Translations under genes and position numbers: made by a program
Assembly: GCA_965206445.1 (NCBI GenBank)
Contig: CBDBJR010000002.1
Span: forward strand, 930,001-994,000
DNA: 64,000 bases
Direction: 5' to 3'
DNA from: CBDBJR01 sp965206445
Lineage (GTDB): Bacteria > Pseudomonadota > Gammaproteobacteria > Arenicellales > Poriferihabitantaceae
Shown: positions 1-9,223 of the stretch, one piece after another
How positions within the stretch are numbered: position 1 is the stretch's first letter
How the letters are laid out: every line of letters starts with the position of its first letter
The notes under the pieces: generated by a model
The model's database searches: none
What the model was told of the DNA's origin: nothing
The model's input: the letters and a program-made list of their open reading frames with translations, nothing else

Positions 1-158
1 GGCAGGAAGCCGGCGCCGAGCACGCCGAGCAGCGCGCCGAGCGCATCTACCGCGCGCTGCTCGACTCCTATACGGCGCCGCAAATGGCGGTCGACAGACG
101 CGAAGCGCTGGCCGCATTTGTCGCCCGGCGAGAAGCGCAGGGCGGCGCGCCTCTTTAA
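1..158 (+). CDS. C-terminal end of an MttB-like (trimethylamine/betaine) methyltransferase, partial
   Basis: The first 158 bases hold the last 51 codons of a gene that begins before the window, ending in TAA. The tail reads as a helix rich in Ala, Glu and Arg, then a Tyr-x-x-Pro segment (LLDSYTAPQM) and a closing FVARRE motif. In the trimethylamine/glycine betaine:corrinoid methyltransferase (MttB) family the C-terminus is similar: a YEPP-like turn followed by L-x-x-FVxRR. Those enzymes move a methyl group from a methylated amine to a corrinoid protein. The assignment fits the sarcosine oxidase and corrinoid genes elsewhere in the window, but only a short tail is visible and whether the pyrrolysine type or the betaine type is present cannot be told. 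Confidence 0.5.
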   Translation, partial: QEAGAEHAEQRAERIYRALLDSYTAPQMAVDRREALAAFVARREAQGGAPL

Positions 159-253
159 TTGCGCTTTAATCAGGGGGTTTAAAAGGGGTTAAATCGCCTT
201 TTAAGCACCCTTTAAGCACCTTTTAAGCGCCCTTTAATCAGGGACGGTTAACC
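153..253. repeat. Degenerate 11-bp tandem repeat between two converging genes
   Basis: About nine units of 10-13 bp, most exactly 11, each contain TTAA (starts near 155, 166, 179, 189, 201, 212, 223, 234 and 248). Typical units are CTTTAATCAGG and TTTTAAGCACC. The array covers the whole gap and overlaps the stop codons of both flanking genes. The same 11-bp architecture with other sequences occurs at 47119-47195 and 50830-50895. Confidence 0.7.
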
Positions 254-2137
254 GGCTTCGCGCCCCGCATTGCCCGGCCCGTCGCCCGCCGGCGCAAGCG
301 GCGGGGGGAGCTCGGGTTGCGCCGTCGGCGGTGCGCTCGCCGCCGGTGCGTCCGCATCGTCGCTCGGCGGTGCCGGCACCGATTGGCATTCGACAAAGAT
401 GCGGCTGCGGCAGTGCTGGCAGATGTTTTTATCCAGCCGGTCGAAGATGCCTTTGATCGCCTGCTCCTTTGAATCGAAGATATTGCTGTCGCCGATATAA
501 TCGAGATAGCCGCCGGCTTTCAGGATTTTGCTGGCGGTGTCCTTGAGCCGGTACATATAAAAATCCCCGCCCATCTGCCGCCGCTGGGAGGTCTCATCCG
601 CCAGCAGTTCGGCGCCCGACATATCGACCTGATTGATGCCCTTGGTCAGCAGCAGCAAATGCTTCTGTTTGTCGTATTTTTCCCGATACAGGCGAAACAG
701 CTCGCGGATATGCGTGACCGAGCCAAAGTAAATCGAGTCATCCAGGCGCAGAATTTTCAATTGCGGGCACTCCTCGCGCTGCAGGCCCGAGGCGAACTTG
801 CGATGCGCCAGCTCCGGGCCCGGCACCCGCGGCAGCAGTCTGGGGCGCGAGGTCGTGCGCAGAAACACGACCAGCGACAACAAAACGCCGAGCAGGATGG
901 CAAACTCCAGCTCGAGAAACAGCGTGCTGAAAAACGTAATCGACAGGATCAGCGTTTCCCGGCGGTCGGTACGCAGAATTTTCTGTATATGCTTGAAATC
1001 GATGATCCGCCAGGCCAGGATGATCAGCAGCCCGGCAATCGCGCTGGTCGGCAAATACGCGGTCAACGGTGCCAGCAGCGGAATCAGCAGCAGCAGCAGC
1101 CCGCCGGCCAGGACCGACGCCAGCGGGGTAACGGCGCCGGCATCATAATTGGCGCTGCTGCGGTTGAATGAGCCGGTGGCCACGTAGGCGGAGAAAAAAC
1201 TGCCGGCGATATTCGCCAGCCCCTGGCCGATAAACTCCTGGCTGCCCTGAATCACCTGACCGGATTTGAGCGCCAGAGAGCGGGAGATAGAAACCGCTTC
1301 GGTCAACGCCAGCACGGTCATCGCCAATGCCAGCGGCGCCAGTTGCTTGAACGTGGCGACCGAAAAATCCGGCGTCGACAACGGCGGCAGTTGCCGCGGC
1401 AGCGCGCCAATCATCTGAACGCCGGTATCCTCCAGCGTCGCGTTCAGCACCACCGCCAGCAGACTGCCGACCAGCATCGCGATAATCATGCCCGGTATGT
1501 GCGGCCATTTTCGCTTGGTCAGCACGGCGACCACGATCGTCGTCAGCCCGACCAGAGAGACCAGCGGATGCAGCGACTGCCAGTGGTCAACCAGAAACCC
1601 GATCTGCTGATGCAGCGCCAACTCATCACCCCCCGCTTCGTGCAGGAGCACGTCCAGGCCAAGCAGCGGCATCAGCTGTCTGCTCACAATCGAGATCGCC
1701 ACGCCGGCGGTAAAGCCGACAATCACCGAATGAGAAATAAAGTTGACCAGCGTCCCCAGCCCGGACAGCCCCATGATCAGCTGTATCGCACCGACCATAA
1801 ACGCCAGCGTAATCGCCAGCTGCACATACGCCGGTGTGCCCGGGATCGCCAGCGTGCTCAGCGCTGAAAACATCACAATCGACGCCGCTGTAGTCGGCCC
1901 GGAAACCAGGTGCCAGGAAGAGCCGAACAGCGCCGCCACAATCGCCGGCACAATGCTCGCATACAAGCCGTACTCCGGCGGCATCCCGGCAATAGTGGCA
2001 AATGCCACCCCTTGCGGCAGCACAATCGCGGCCCCGGTCAAGCCGGCAATCGCGTCGGCGCGCAGCGTTTCCCGATTGACATTGCGCGTCCAGCGCAAAA
2101 AAGGGAAAACCTTATCGAGTGAAAAAGAGACAGCCAC
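248..2137 (-). CDS. SulP-family anion/sulfate transporter with STAS domain
   Basis: Inner-membrane transporter of 629 residues, the usual SulP size. The N-terminal two thirds are hydrophobic, with about 10-14 spans, and include the early segment GLTGAAIVLPQGVAFATIAG that matches the SulP signature. A cytoplasmic STAS domain follows at about residues 440-550 (KILRLDDSIYFGS ... VDMSGAELL). The last 70 residues carry a small cysteine cluster (CQHC, then C) and a Pro/Ala-rich tail. The start is GTG at 2137, preceded by AGGAAG about six bases upstream. The substrate (sulfate, bicarbonate or a dicarboxylate) cannot be read from the sequence. It converges on the MttB-like gene. Confidence 0.85.
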   Translation of the reverse strand: MAVSFSLDKVFPFLRWTRNVNRETLRADAIAGLTGAAIVLPQGVAFATIAGMPPEYGLYASIVPAIVAALFGSSWHLVSGPTTAASIVMFSALSTLAIPGTPAYVQLAITLAFMVGAIQLIMGLSGLGTLVNFISHSVIVGFTAGVAISIVSRQLMPLLGLDVLLHEAGGDELALHQQIGFLVDHWQSLHPLVSLVGLTTIVVAVLTKRKWPHIPGMIIAMLVGSLLAVVLNATLEDTGVQMIGALPRQLPPLSTPDFSVATFKQLAPLALAMTVLALTEAVSISRSLALKSGQVIQGSQEFIGQGLANIAGSFFSAYVATGSFNRSSANYDAGAVTPLASVLAGGLLLLLIPLLAPLTAYLPTSAIAGLLIILAWRIIDFKHIQKILRTDRRETLILSITFFSTLFLELEFAILLGVLLSLVVFLRTTSRPRLLPRVPGPELAHRKFASGLQREECPQLKILRLDDSIYFGSVTHIRELFRLYREKYDKQKHLLLLTKGINQVDMSGAELLADETSQRRQMGGDFYMYRLKDTASKILKAGGYLDYIGDSNIFDSKEQAIKGIFDRLDKNICQHCRSRIFVECQSVPAPPSDDADAPAASAPPTAQPELPPPLAPAGDGPGNAGREAG

Positions 2138-2220
2138 ACTGCTTCCTGATGGCCAGGGTTGATCGGACGCATCCGTGTCGGCCCGGTGCCGACAGCGGCG
2201 ATTCTACCACGGACGGCAGT

Positions 2221-3240
2221 TTATGATGCCGCCTTTCTACGCCCGAAAACCGACATCTGTTTCTTATATTTTTCCAGGCTGACGGAGTTGCCGGCTTTGA
2301 TCGCCTGATAGATTTCCGATAATTCATCACGGCTTATGCCCTTATCCAGAAACCGGAACGATGATGCGGCCACATAATCAAGCTCCAGATCAAAGGCGTA
2401 CCAGCTTCGCCGCTCCGTTTCGGCGACAAAACCCGTTGTATTCGACCCGGCAAAGATATCCACAACGACGTCTCCCGGCGCGGTTAAAAATTTAATAAAA
2501 AATTCGGGCAGCCGGGCCGGGAATCTTGCAGGATGGCTTTTTATGCCGATTTCCTTGCACCCTGCCATATACGCGCCGTTGGATTCGGAATTGGGTATTT
2601 GCAGCAAATTGGAAGGGATCGCGCCGTGGTTGTTTTTCCCAAACCCGGTGCCGATATCATGCCCCGACGGTCGCTTTTTGGGGGTATAAAACCGCTCCGG
2701 GGCGTGCAGCAGCTTTTTCATTCGGTCGCTGTACTCGATTAGCACATTCGTGACATCCGCTTTGGGAAACTCTGTTTTGCTAAACCACCAAACGGTATTT
2801 ACCGAATCCTTGGCTCTGATTTTTCTTTTATTGACCCACTCAATCGGGCTGGGCAGTTTTGACGGGTTAAACCAGTAGAAATCTTCCGCCAGAAAGAAGC
2901 CGAGCCGGTCACAAAAATGAATCGGAATGCGGAAGTTATACAGACTTCTGGAGGGCACGCCTTTTTGATATGCACCACCGAGATCGAGCACAAAACTCCC
3001 GTCGAGTGTGAGTTTTTTCAACACCACTTTAGCAAACTCGGATAACCACTCGATATATTCGCCTTGATCTTTATTGCCATATTCCTTTTTCCGCAGCAAT
3101 GCAAACGGCGGGCTGGTCATTACCAGATTAATACTGTTGTCGGAAAATTGAGATAAAAGCGCTAACGAGTCGCCACAATAGGCACTGCCCCAATCAGTGG
3201 TATAGGCCGGATTGACGGATAATTTCGGGGCTGGGTTCAT
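2221..3240 (-). CDS. pvuIIM: PvuII-type cytosine-N4 DNA methyltransferase
   Basis: Modification enzyme of a type II restriction system, 339 residues against 336 for M.PvuII. The catalytic motif IV, TSPPF, lies near residues 42-46, and the AdoMet-binding motif I, DIFAGSNTTG, lies near residue 262, giving the beta-type order of N4-cytosine enzymes. Long blocks match M.PvuII as remembered: KKEYGN, DFYWFNPSKLPSPIEWVN, the region around SDRMKKL, and HPARFPA-LPEFFI. The target is therefore predicted to be CAGCTG. The gene is divergent from the controller and nuclease genes with 73 bp between the start codons, as in the PvuII locus. Its reading frame ends just upstream of the SulP gene. Confidence 0.93.
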   Translation of the reverse strand: MNPAPKLSVNPAYTTDWGSAYCGDSLALLSQFSDNSINLVMTSPPFALLRKKEYGNKDQGEYIEWLSEFAKVVLKKLTLDGSFVLDLGGAYQKGVPSRSLYNFRIPIHFCDRLGFFLAEDFYWFNPSKLPSPIEWVNKRKIRAKDSVNTVWWFSKTEFPKADVTNVLIEYSDRMKKLLHAPERFYTPKKRPSGHDIGTGFGKNNHGAIPSNLLQIPNSESNGAYMAGCKEIGIKSHPARFPARLPEFFIKFLTAPGDVVVDIFAGSNTTGFVAETERRSWYAFDLELDYVAASSFRFLDKGISRDELSEIYQAIKAGNSVSLEKYKKQMSVFGRRKAAS

Positions 3241-3266
3241 TCTGCTCGGCGGCCTGCGAGAAAGCT

Positions 3267-3291
3267 ACTTATAGTCTGTAGACGTATAGTC
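3267..3291. promoter_or_regulatory. C-box operators of the PvuII-type locus
   Basis: Between the divergent methyltransferase and controller genes lie two related half-palindromic boxes, ACTTATAGTC at 3267-3276 and GACGTATAGTC at 3281-3291, separated by four bases. C-box operators of the PvuII group have GACT-N3-AGTC-type symmetry in two tandem copies. Binding by the controller protein is known to activate and, at high level, repress the controller-nuclease promoter and to affect the methyltransferase promoter. The second box ends about 23 bases before the controller start, so the message probably has a very short leader. Confidence 0.75.
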
Positions 3292-3313
3292 GTCATGAAT
3301 AGATTATACCGCC

Positions 3314-3544
3314 ATGTCGGGCGCAAATACCAGCCACAGTATCAGAAAGGTTTTTGCCGGGAAACTGAAACAGTTTCGAGTGCAAAAAGGACTGTCACAA
3401 GAAGGGCTTGCCGGTATCGCCGGACTGCACCGGACCTATATCGGCTCGGTGGAGCGGGGCGAGAGGAATATTTCCATCGACAATATCGAGCGCCTGGCAA
3501 ATGCGTTGGAAATACAAATCAAGGAGCTGCTGACGAATGATTGA
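3314..3544 (+). CDS. pvuIIC: Controller (C) protein, XRE-type helix-turn-helix
   Basis: Small DNA-binding regulator of 76 residues, close to C.PvuII (84). The whole chain is an XRE-type HTH: helices around FAGKLKQFRVQKGLSQEGLA, then GLHRTYIGSVERGERNIS, which is the recognition helix and turn, and a C-terminal dimerisation helix ending in IKELL. By analogy it autoactivates its own promoter at the C-boxes just upstream and delays nuclease synthesis until the host DNA is methylated. It overlaps the nuclease start by eight bases, so the two are translationally coupled. An upstream ATG at 3295 is in another frame. Confidence 0.92.
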   Translation: MSGANTSHSIRKVFAGKLKQFRVQKGLSQEGLAGIAGLHRTYIGSVERGERNISIDNIERLANALEIQIKELLTND

Positions 3545-4022
3545 GCAACACCCGGACATCGCTGTTTTCAATGCAATATACCCTGCTATCTTACAGCTTC
3601 AGCGGCTTGCAGAGAAGCACGGCATACACGACATCTTTCAAGACAACGGCGGCAAATTGCTCCAAGTGCTGCTGCTGACCGGATTGCAGGCCTTGCCCGG
3701 CAGACAAGGCAACGATGCCCGGGATGGCGCGGGCAACGAATACGAGCTGAAATCGGCTAATATTCTTTTAACCCGCCAATTTTCTACCCATCATCACATG
3801 AACCCCATGCTGATCGAAAAATACCGGCAAGTGGGTTGGATTTTCGCAGTTTATGAAGGCATACGGCTGTTGTCGATTCACCAGCTGACGCCGGCGGAGA
3901 TGGAACCGTATTACTCGAAATGGGAAAAGCAGTGGCACGATAACCACGGCAAGGATATCAATAACCCGAAAATCCCGCTTACATTTGTCCGTCAGCACGG
4001 CGTGGTAATCTATTCGGCATAG
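3537..4022 (+). CDS. pvuIIR: PvuII-like type II restriction endonuclease
   Basis: Homodimeric PD-(D/E)xK nuclease of 161 residues (R.PvuII has 157). The match to R.PvuII is strong over most of the chain: HGI-DIFQDNGGKLLQVLL, PGR-GNDA, EYELKS, STHHHMNP, KYRQV-WIFA and KDINNPKIP. The catalytic residues known from PvuII are all present: the Asp of GNDA, and the Glu and Lys of EYELKS. The His-His of STHHHMNP, which read the CAGCTG site in PvuII, is also kept. It is therefore predicted to be active and to cut CAGCTG. It follows the controller gene with an eight-base overlap. Confidence 0.95.
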   Translation: MIEQHPDIAVFNAIYPAILQLQRLAEKHGIHDIFQDNGGKLLQVLLLTGLQALPGRQGNDARDGAGNEYELKSANILLTRQFSTHHHMNPMLIEKYRQVGWIFAVYEGIRLLSIHQLTPAEMEPYYSKWEKQWHDNHGKDINNPKIPLTFVRQHGVVIYSA

Positions 4023-4048
4023 CACCGGTCGCGGGGATGAACCGGTGC
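4022..4048. terminator. Hairpin between the PvuII-type nuclease and purL
   Basis: GCACCGGT at 4022-4029 pairs perfectly with ACCGGTGC at 4041-4048 across an 11-base loop. It sits in the 42-bp gap between two converging genes, so it may serve both directions. There is no T-tract, so a role in termination is only inferred from position. Confidence 0.35.
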
Positions 4049-4064
4049 GGCGGCGGCATTGCGC

Positions 4065-7000
4065 TCAATTGACCCAGGCGCGGGCGTTGCGGAACAGCCG
4101 CATCCACGGGCTGTCTTCGCCCCATTCATCGGGGTGCCATGAGCACGCGACGCTGCGAAAGACGCGTTCCGGGTGCGGCATCAGGATGGTGGCGCGGCCG
4201 TCGTCGCTGGTAAAGCCGGTCGCGCCGTCGGTGGAGCCGTTGGGGTTGAACGGGTAGCGCTCGGCGGGTTGACCGGCGTGGTCGATGAAGCGCAGGCAGA
4301 CCTGCTGCTGCCGCCGCAGTTGCGCCAGGTCGTCGGGCTGTCGATAGCCGGTGCGGCCTTCGGTGTGCGCGACGGCGATGGGCAGGCGGCTGCCGTGCAT
4401 ATCGGCAAACAAAATCGACCGATTGCGCGGCACCTCCACCATCACCAGCCGGGACTCGTATTGCTCCGACGCATTGCGCAAAAAGGCCGGCCAATGCGCT
4501 GCGCCGGGGATCAGCGCGCGGATCGCCGACAGCATTTGACAGCCGTTGCAGACGCCCAGCGAAAACGTATCCGCGCGGGCAAAAAACGGCTGCAATTGAT
4601 CGCGCAGCTGCGGGTTGAACAAAATCGATTTCGCCCAGCCTTCACCGGCCCCCAGCACGTCGCCAAAAGAAAAACCGCCGCACGCGGCCAGGCCCTTGAA
4701 ATCGGCCAGATCGATGCGGCTGCCGTTCGCCTCCGCGCTCAGGTCGTGCATCGTCACGTCCCACGGCTCAAACCCGGCGCGCGCGAACGCCGCCGCCATT
4801 TCCAGGTGGCCGTTCACCCCCTGCTCGCGCAAAATGGCCACCCGCGGCTTGACGCCCCGATGCCGGTACGGCGCGCTGATATCGTCATGCGGGTCGAAGC
4901 CGAGCGTGGCCGACAGCCCCGGGTCGGCGGTATCCAGCAGGCGGTCGTATTCCTGCTGTGCGGTCTCCGGGTTATCGCGCAGGCGCTGCATCTGAAACGT
5001 CGTCTGCGACCACAGACGATGCAGCCGGGTGCGGCTGAGTTGCAGCGCCGAGCGGCCGCGGCGCAGCACAATCCGATCGCCGGCCAGCGGCCGCCCAATC
5101 CGCTGCGCGACGGCGGTCAGCGCATACGTATCCAGCAGCCGTTGGAACGCCTGCCGGTCGGTGCACCGCAGCTGCACCACCGCCCCCGGCTCCTCGTTGA
5201 ACAGCCAGGCCAGGTCATCGCCGTCCGCGCCATTGCCGCCCGGCCCCGCGTCACCCGGGCCGGTATCCGCCAACTCCGGCAGGTCGATCTCAAGCCCGTA
5301 GCGGGCGCTGAATGCCATCTCGCACAGCGTCACCGCCAGCCCGCCGTCCGACCGGTCGTGATAGGCCAGCAGCAGCCGCTGTCGATTGGCGGCCTGCACC
5401 AATTGAAACAAGCGCAGCAAATCCTGCGCCTCATCCAGATCCGCCGGCTGATTGCCCAACTGCCGATACACCTGCGCCAGCGCCGAGCCGCCCAGGCGAT
5501 TGCGGCCATGCCCAAGGTCAATCAGCCACAGCTCACTCGCGCCCACATCCGCGCGCAATTGCGGCGTCAGCGTACCGCGCACGTCGCTCACCGGCGCGAA
5601 CGCGCTGACAATCAGCGAGAGCGGCGCGACCGCCTTATGCGTGCCGCGGTCGCCATCGCGCCAGATACTCTGCATCGACATCGAATCCTTGCCGACCGGG
5701 ATCGACAGCCCGATCGGGATGCACAGCTCCTGCGTCACCGCCCGCACCGTCGCGTACAAATCGGCGTCCTGCCCCGGCTCGCCGGCCGCCGCCATCCAAT
5801 TGGCCGACAGCTTGACCTGCGACAGCCGCTCAATCGGCGCGGCGGCGATATTGGTAATCGCCTCGGCCACCGCAATGCGCCCGCTCGCCGGCGCGTCGAG
5901 CACCGCCAGCGGCGTGCGCTCGCCGATGGCCATGGCCGCGCCGGTATAGCCGGTATAGCTATCGGCGACCACCCCGACATCGGCCACCGGCACCTGCCAC
6001 CGGCCGACCATCTGATCGCGGCACACCAGCCCGCCGACGCTGCGGTCGGCAATCGTAATCAGAAAACTCTTGTCGGCCACCGCCGGAAACGTCAGCACCC
6101 GCTCCAAAGCCGCCTCAACCCGCACCGCGTCGAGCCGCAGCGGCGGCAGTCGGCGCGCCACCGAAACGGCGTCGCGGCGCATCCGTGGCGGCGCGCCAAA
6201 CAGCGTTTCCATCGGCAGCGCGATCGGTGTGCGCGCCGGCGCATCGGCGTGCGCATCCACCAGCGTCAGCTCGGGCTGCTCGGTTACCCGCCCGACGACC
6301 GCATACGGGCAGCGCTCGCGCCGGCACAGCGCGTCGAATTCGGTCAATGCGCCCGGCTCGAGCGCCAGCACATACCGCTCCTGCGATTCGTTGCACCAAA
6401 TCTGCATCGGCGACATCCCCGGCTCGGCGCTGCTGATGGCGCGCAGTTCAAACGCACCGCCCTTGCCGTCGGCCTGCACCAGCTCCGGCAGCGCATTGCA
6501 CAGCCCGCCGGCGCCGACGTCGTGGAGCGAGCGGATCGGGTTATCCGCACCGCGCGCGCAGCAGGCGTCGATCACCTCCTGACAGCGGCGCTGCATTTCC
6601 GGGTTGCCGCGCTGCACCGAGGCAAATTCCAATTCCTCCGAGCTATCGCCGCCGGCCATGCTCGATGTACTGCCGCCGCCCAGACCGATGCGCATGGCCG
6701 GCCCGCCGAGCACAATAATCGGCGTCTGCCCGGGCAGCGGCAGTTTATCGATATGCGGCTCGCGCAGCGTCCCGATGCCGCCGGCCAGCATAATCGGCTT
6801 GTGGTAGCCATAGCGGTAATCGGCTTTCGCCGCACCGCCGCCGGCGGTCGGAATGTACTCAAAACTGCGGAAATACCCGGCGATGCAGGGCCGCCCAAAC
6901 TCATTATTAAACGCCGCCGCCCCCAGCGGTGCCTCGAGCATGATCTGCAACGCCGACGCAATGCGCGGCGGCCGGCACTCCGCCGCCTCCCAGGCACCCG

Positions 7001-8096
7001 GCAGCGCCGGGTGATGCAGATGCGAAACCGAATAGCCGACCAGCCCGGCCCGCGCCCGGCCACCGCGCCCGGCCGCCGCCTCATCGCGGATTTCACCGCC
7101 GGCCCCGGTCGCGGCGCCGGCAAACGGCGCAATCGCGGTCGGATGATTATGCGTTTCGACCTTGATTGTCAGCGGCAACGCCTCGCGCCGGTAGCGGTAC
7201 CGCCGATCCGGCATCGCCATCCACCGCTCGCCCTGCGCCCCGCACAGCACCGCCGCGTTATCGCTATACGCCACCCGCGTACCGTGCGGCTGTCGCCGAT
7301 GGGTCTGCTTGATCAGATCAAACAGCGAGGCCGATTGATCGGCGCCGTCCAGCCGCCAGTCGGCGTTGAAAATCTTGTGCCGGCAATGCTCGGAATTGAT
7401 CTGCGCAAACATCATCAACTCGACGTCGGTCGGGTTGCGCCGCAGCCGCTCGAACTGCGCGATCAGGTAGCGCTGCTCGGCCGCGCTCAGCGCCAGCCCG
7501 AGGCGGGCATCGGCGCGCCGCAATGCATCGATACCGCCGGCCAGAATATCGATATGCATCAGCGCCGCCGCCGGCGGCAGCGAAAACACCGTATCCGCCT
7601 GCTCGTCCCGCAGCAGCGACTCGGTCATCGGGTCGAACAGCAGGCCGGCCAAAGCCGCATCCAGCGCGTCTGCCGCCGGCGCACTGCGGTCAAACGTCAA
7701 CCGCCACCGCACCCCGCGCTCGACCCGCTCGACCGCACCCAGCCCGCAGCGATGAAAAATATCCGTAGCCTTACTCGACCAGGGTGAAATCGTCCCCAGC
7801 CGCGGCACACTCAACCGCCACACCACCGCCGCCCGCTCGTCGTCCCGGTCCGGCACCAACGGCGTCCCGTAAGTCAGCAATTGCACCGCGACCGCCTGCT
7901 GCCGCTCGCTCAGCGCGTCGTGCAGCGACAGGAAATGCAGATACTGCGCCTGCACCTGCAAACAACCCGGCAGCCGCGCCTGCAACTGCCGGGTCAATTG
8001 ATGACAGCGAAACGCCGACCGCGCGCGGCCGCCGTCCCTGATCGGCGTCAGCCGTGAAGATAAGCTCGATAGACCGTCGCGGCTATCCGACCGCAT
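4065..8096 (-). CDS. purL: Phosphoribosylformylglycinamidine synthase (single-chain PurL)
   Basis: Fourth step of purine synthesis: FGAR + glutamine + ATP to FGAM. The 1343-residue chain has the large-PurL layout: an N-terminal PurS-like part, a linker, two PurM-like ATP-binding halves (QINSEHCRHKIFNADW near 235; GNPEMQ and DVGAGGLCNALPE near 500; second half with GKDSMSMQ near 805), and a C-terminal glutaminase from about residue 1080. The glutaminase nucleophile is the Cys of SLGVCNGCQ near 1180, with the downstream His-Pro-Glu (MPHPERVF) also present. The ATG at 8096 overlaps the dapA stop by 14 bases. The first 25 residues are poorly conserved, so a start slightly downstream is possible. 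Single-chain PurL of this size is typical of Gammaproteobacteria. Confidence 0.95.
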   Translation of the reverse strand: MRSDSRDGLSSLSSRLTPIRDGGRARSAFRCHQLTRQLQARLPGCLQVQAQYLHFLSLHDALSERQQAVAVQLLTYGTPLVPDRDDERAAVVWRLSVPRLGTISPWSSKATDIFHRCGLGAVERVERGVRWRLTFDRSAPAADALDAALAGLLFDPMTESLLRDEQADTVFSLPPAAALMHIDILAGGIDALRRADARLGLALSAAEQRYLIAQFERLRRNPTDVELMMFAQINSEHCRHKIFNADWRLDGADQSASLFDLIKQTHRRQPHGTRVAYSDNAAVLCGAQGERWMAMPDRRYRYRREALPLTIKVETHNHPTAIAPFAGAATGAGGEIRDEAAAGRGGRARAGLVGYSVSHLHHPALPGAWEAAECRPPRIASALQIMLEAPLGAAAFNNEFGRPCIAGYFRSFEYIPTAGGGAAKADYRYGYHKPIMLAGGIGTLREPHIDKLPLPGQTPIIVLGGPAMRIGLGGGSTSSMAGGDSSEELEFASVQRGNPEMQRRCQEVIDACCARGADNPIRSLHDVGAGGLCNALPELVQADGKGGAFELRAISSAEPGMSPMQIWCNESQERYVLALEPGALTEFDALCRRERCPYAVVGRVTEQPELTLVDAHADAPARTPIALPMETLFGAPPRMRRDAVSVARRLPPLRLDAVRVEAALERVLTFPAVADKSFLITIADRSVGGLVCRDQMVGRWQVPVADVGVVADSYTGYTGAAMAIGERTPLAVLDAPASGRIAVAEAITNIAAAPIERLSQVKLSANWMAAAGEPGQDADLYATVRAVTQELCIPIGLSIPVGKDSMSMQSIWRDGDRGTHKAVAPLSLIVSAFAPVSDVRGTLTPQLRADVGASELWLIDLGHGRNRLGGSALAQVYRQLGNQPADLDEAQDLLRLFQLVQAANRQRLLLAYHDRSDGGLAVTLCEMAFSARYGLEIDLPELADTGPGDAGPGGNGADGDDLAWLFNEEPGAVVQLRCTDRQAFQRLLDTYALTAVAQRIGRPLAGDRIVLRRGRSALQLSRTRLHRLWSQTTFQMQRLRDNPETAQQEYDRLLDTADPGLSATLGFDPHDDISAPYRHRGVKPRVAILREQGVNGHLEMAAAFARAGFEPWDVTMHDLSAEANGSRIDLADFKGLAACGGFSFGDVLGAGEGWAKSILFNPQLRDQLQPFFARADTFSLGVCNGCQMLSAIRALIPGAAHWPAFLRNASEQYESRLVMVEVPRNRSILFADMHGSRLPIAVAHTEGRTGYRQPDDLAQLRRQQQVCLRFIDHAGQPAERYPFNPNGSTDGATGFTSDDGRATILMPHPERVFRSVACSWHPDEWGEDSPWMRLFRNARAWVN

Positions 8097-8976
8097 TGGC
8101 CGCCTGCATCGCCTGCTTGACGGTAGCGTGAAACTGCGCCGACAACGGCGTCAGCGGCAGCCGGATGCCGCCCGGCATCAACCCAAGCTCGGCCACCGCC
8201 CACTTGGCCGGAATCGGATTCGACTCGATAAACAAATCGCGGTGCAGCCGCCGCAAGCCGCCATCCAGCGCCGTCGCGCGCTCGAACTCACCGGCCAGCG
8301 CCGCCCGGCACATCGCGTGCATGCCCTGCGGCGCCACGTTCGCGGTCACCGAAATGCAGCCGTGCCCACCGGCCTTGATCAGCGCCAGCGTGGTCGCATC
8401 ATCACCGGAATACAGCGTAAAATCCGGCCCGCAACCGGCGGCCAGCCCGGCCACTCGGGAAATATCCGCCGTAGCATCCTTGAGGCCGACAATATTCGGC
8501 ACCTGCGCCAGCCGCACCACGGTATCGTTCGCCATATCCAATGCGGTGCGACCGGGCACGTTATACAGCAGCAGCGGCACCTCGACCCGCTCGGCGATAT
8601 GCGTGAAATGCAGCACCAGGCCGTGCTGCGTCGGCTTGTTATAATACGGCACCACCAGCAGGCAGGCCTGCACCCCCAATGCCGCCGCGCGCTCGGTCAG
8701 CTCGAGCGCCTCGGCGGTGGAATTGCCGCCGGTGCCGGCAATCACCGGAATGCGCCCGGCGGCAAACGCCACCGTTTGCGCAATCACCTCGATCTGCTCA
8801 TCCATATCCAGCGTCGCCGATTCGCCCGACGTGCCGACCGAGACAATCCCGTCGGTGCCGTTGTCCACATGGAAATCCACCAGCCTGCCCAGGCTGGCAT
8901 AGTCGATTGACCCGTGTTCGAACATCGGTGTCACCAGGGCCACGATGCTGCCTGAAATACGTTGGAATTGCCGCAT
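8083..8976 (-). CDS. dapA: 4-hydroxy-tetrahydrodipicolinate synthase
   Basis: Condenses pyruvate with aspartate semialdehyde in the lysine/diaminopimelate pathway. The 297 residues form a TIM barrel with the usual family motifs: GTSGESATL near 48 (Thr44/45 equivalents), the catalytic Tyr in VPYYNKPTQ near 133, and the Schiff-base Lys in VGLKDATAD near 162. It is the first gene of a dapA-purL pair on the minus strand. Its start is about 250 bases from the start of the divergent ABC transporter. Confidence 0.95.
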   Translation of the reverse strand: MRQFQRISGSIVALVTPMFEHGSIDYASLGRLVDFHVDNGTDGIVSVGTSGESATLDMDEQIEVIAQTVAFAAGRIPVIAGTGGNSTAEALELTERAAALGVQACLLVVPYYNKPTQHGLVLHFTHIAERVEVPLLLYNVPGRTALDMANDTVVRLAQVPNIVGLKDATADISRVAGLAAGCGPDFTLYSGDDATTLALIKAGGHGCISVTANVAPQGMHAMCRAALAGEFERATALDGGLRRLHRDLFIESNPIPAKWAVAELGLMPGGIRLPLTPLSAQFHATVKQAMQAANAVG

Positions 8977-9159
8977 GATCCGCTCCGCCGATTAAAACGC
9001 AATGGTACCGCCGCCGACGGCTGCGAACAAGCCGTTTGTCACCACAGCACGGGCCGTGTACCGGGCCGGCCGGTGAAGGCGCAGGCCCGGCGACGAATGC
9101 AACCCCGCCCTGCCGCATACGCAAAGCAAGCCGACAACCAATCGGACGGTTGCCCCCCG

Positions 9160-9180
9160 GTTTGTTGAATTCCGGCAAAC
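9160..9180. promoter_or_regulatory. Possible operator upstream of the ABC transporter
   Basis: GTTTG at 9160-9164 and CAAAC at 9176-9180 form an inverted repeat around a central GAATTC (9167-9172). It lies 44 bases before the ATPase start and next to TATTAT/TAGGATATT, which could be a -10 region. No matching regulator is encoded nearby, so this is only a candidate. The rest of the 247-bp divergent gap shows nothing clear. Confidence 0.2.
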
Positions 9181-9223
9181 GTATTATGGTAGGATATTCT
9201 CCGGTCTTGAGGAGGCTGCCATC

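Noticed and set aside
4173..7787. Very long open frame (about 1200 codons) on the plus strand opposite purL
   Set aside because: Composition is Arg/His/Pro/Gln-rich without any family motif, the mirror of a GC-rich coding strand. purL on the other strand is certain.
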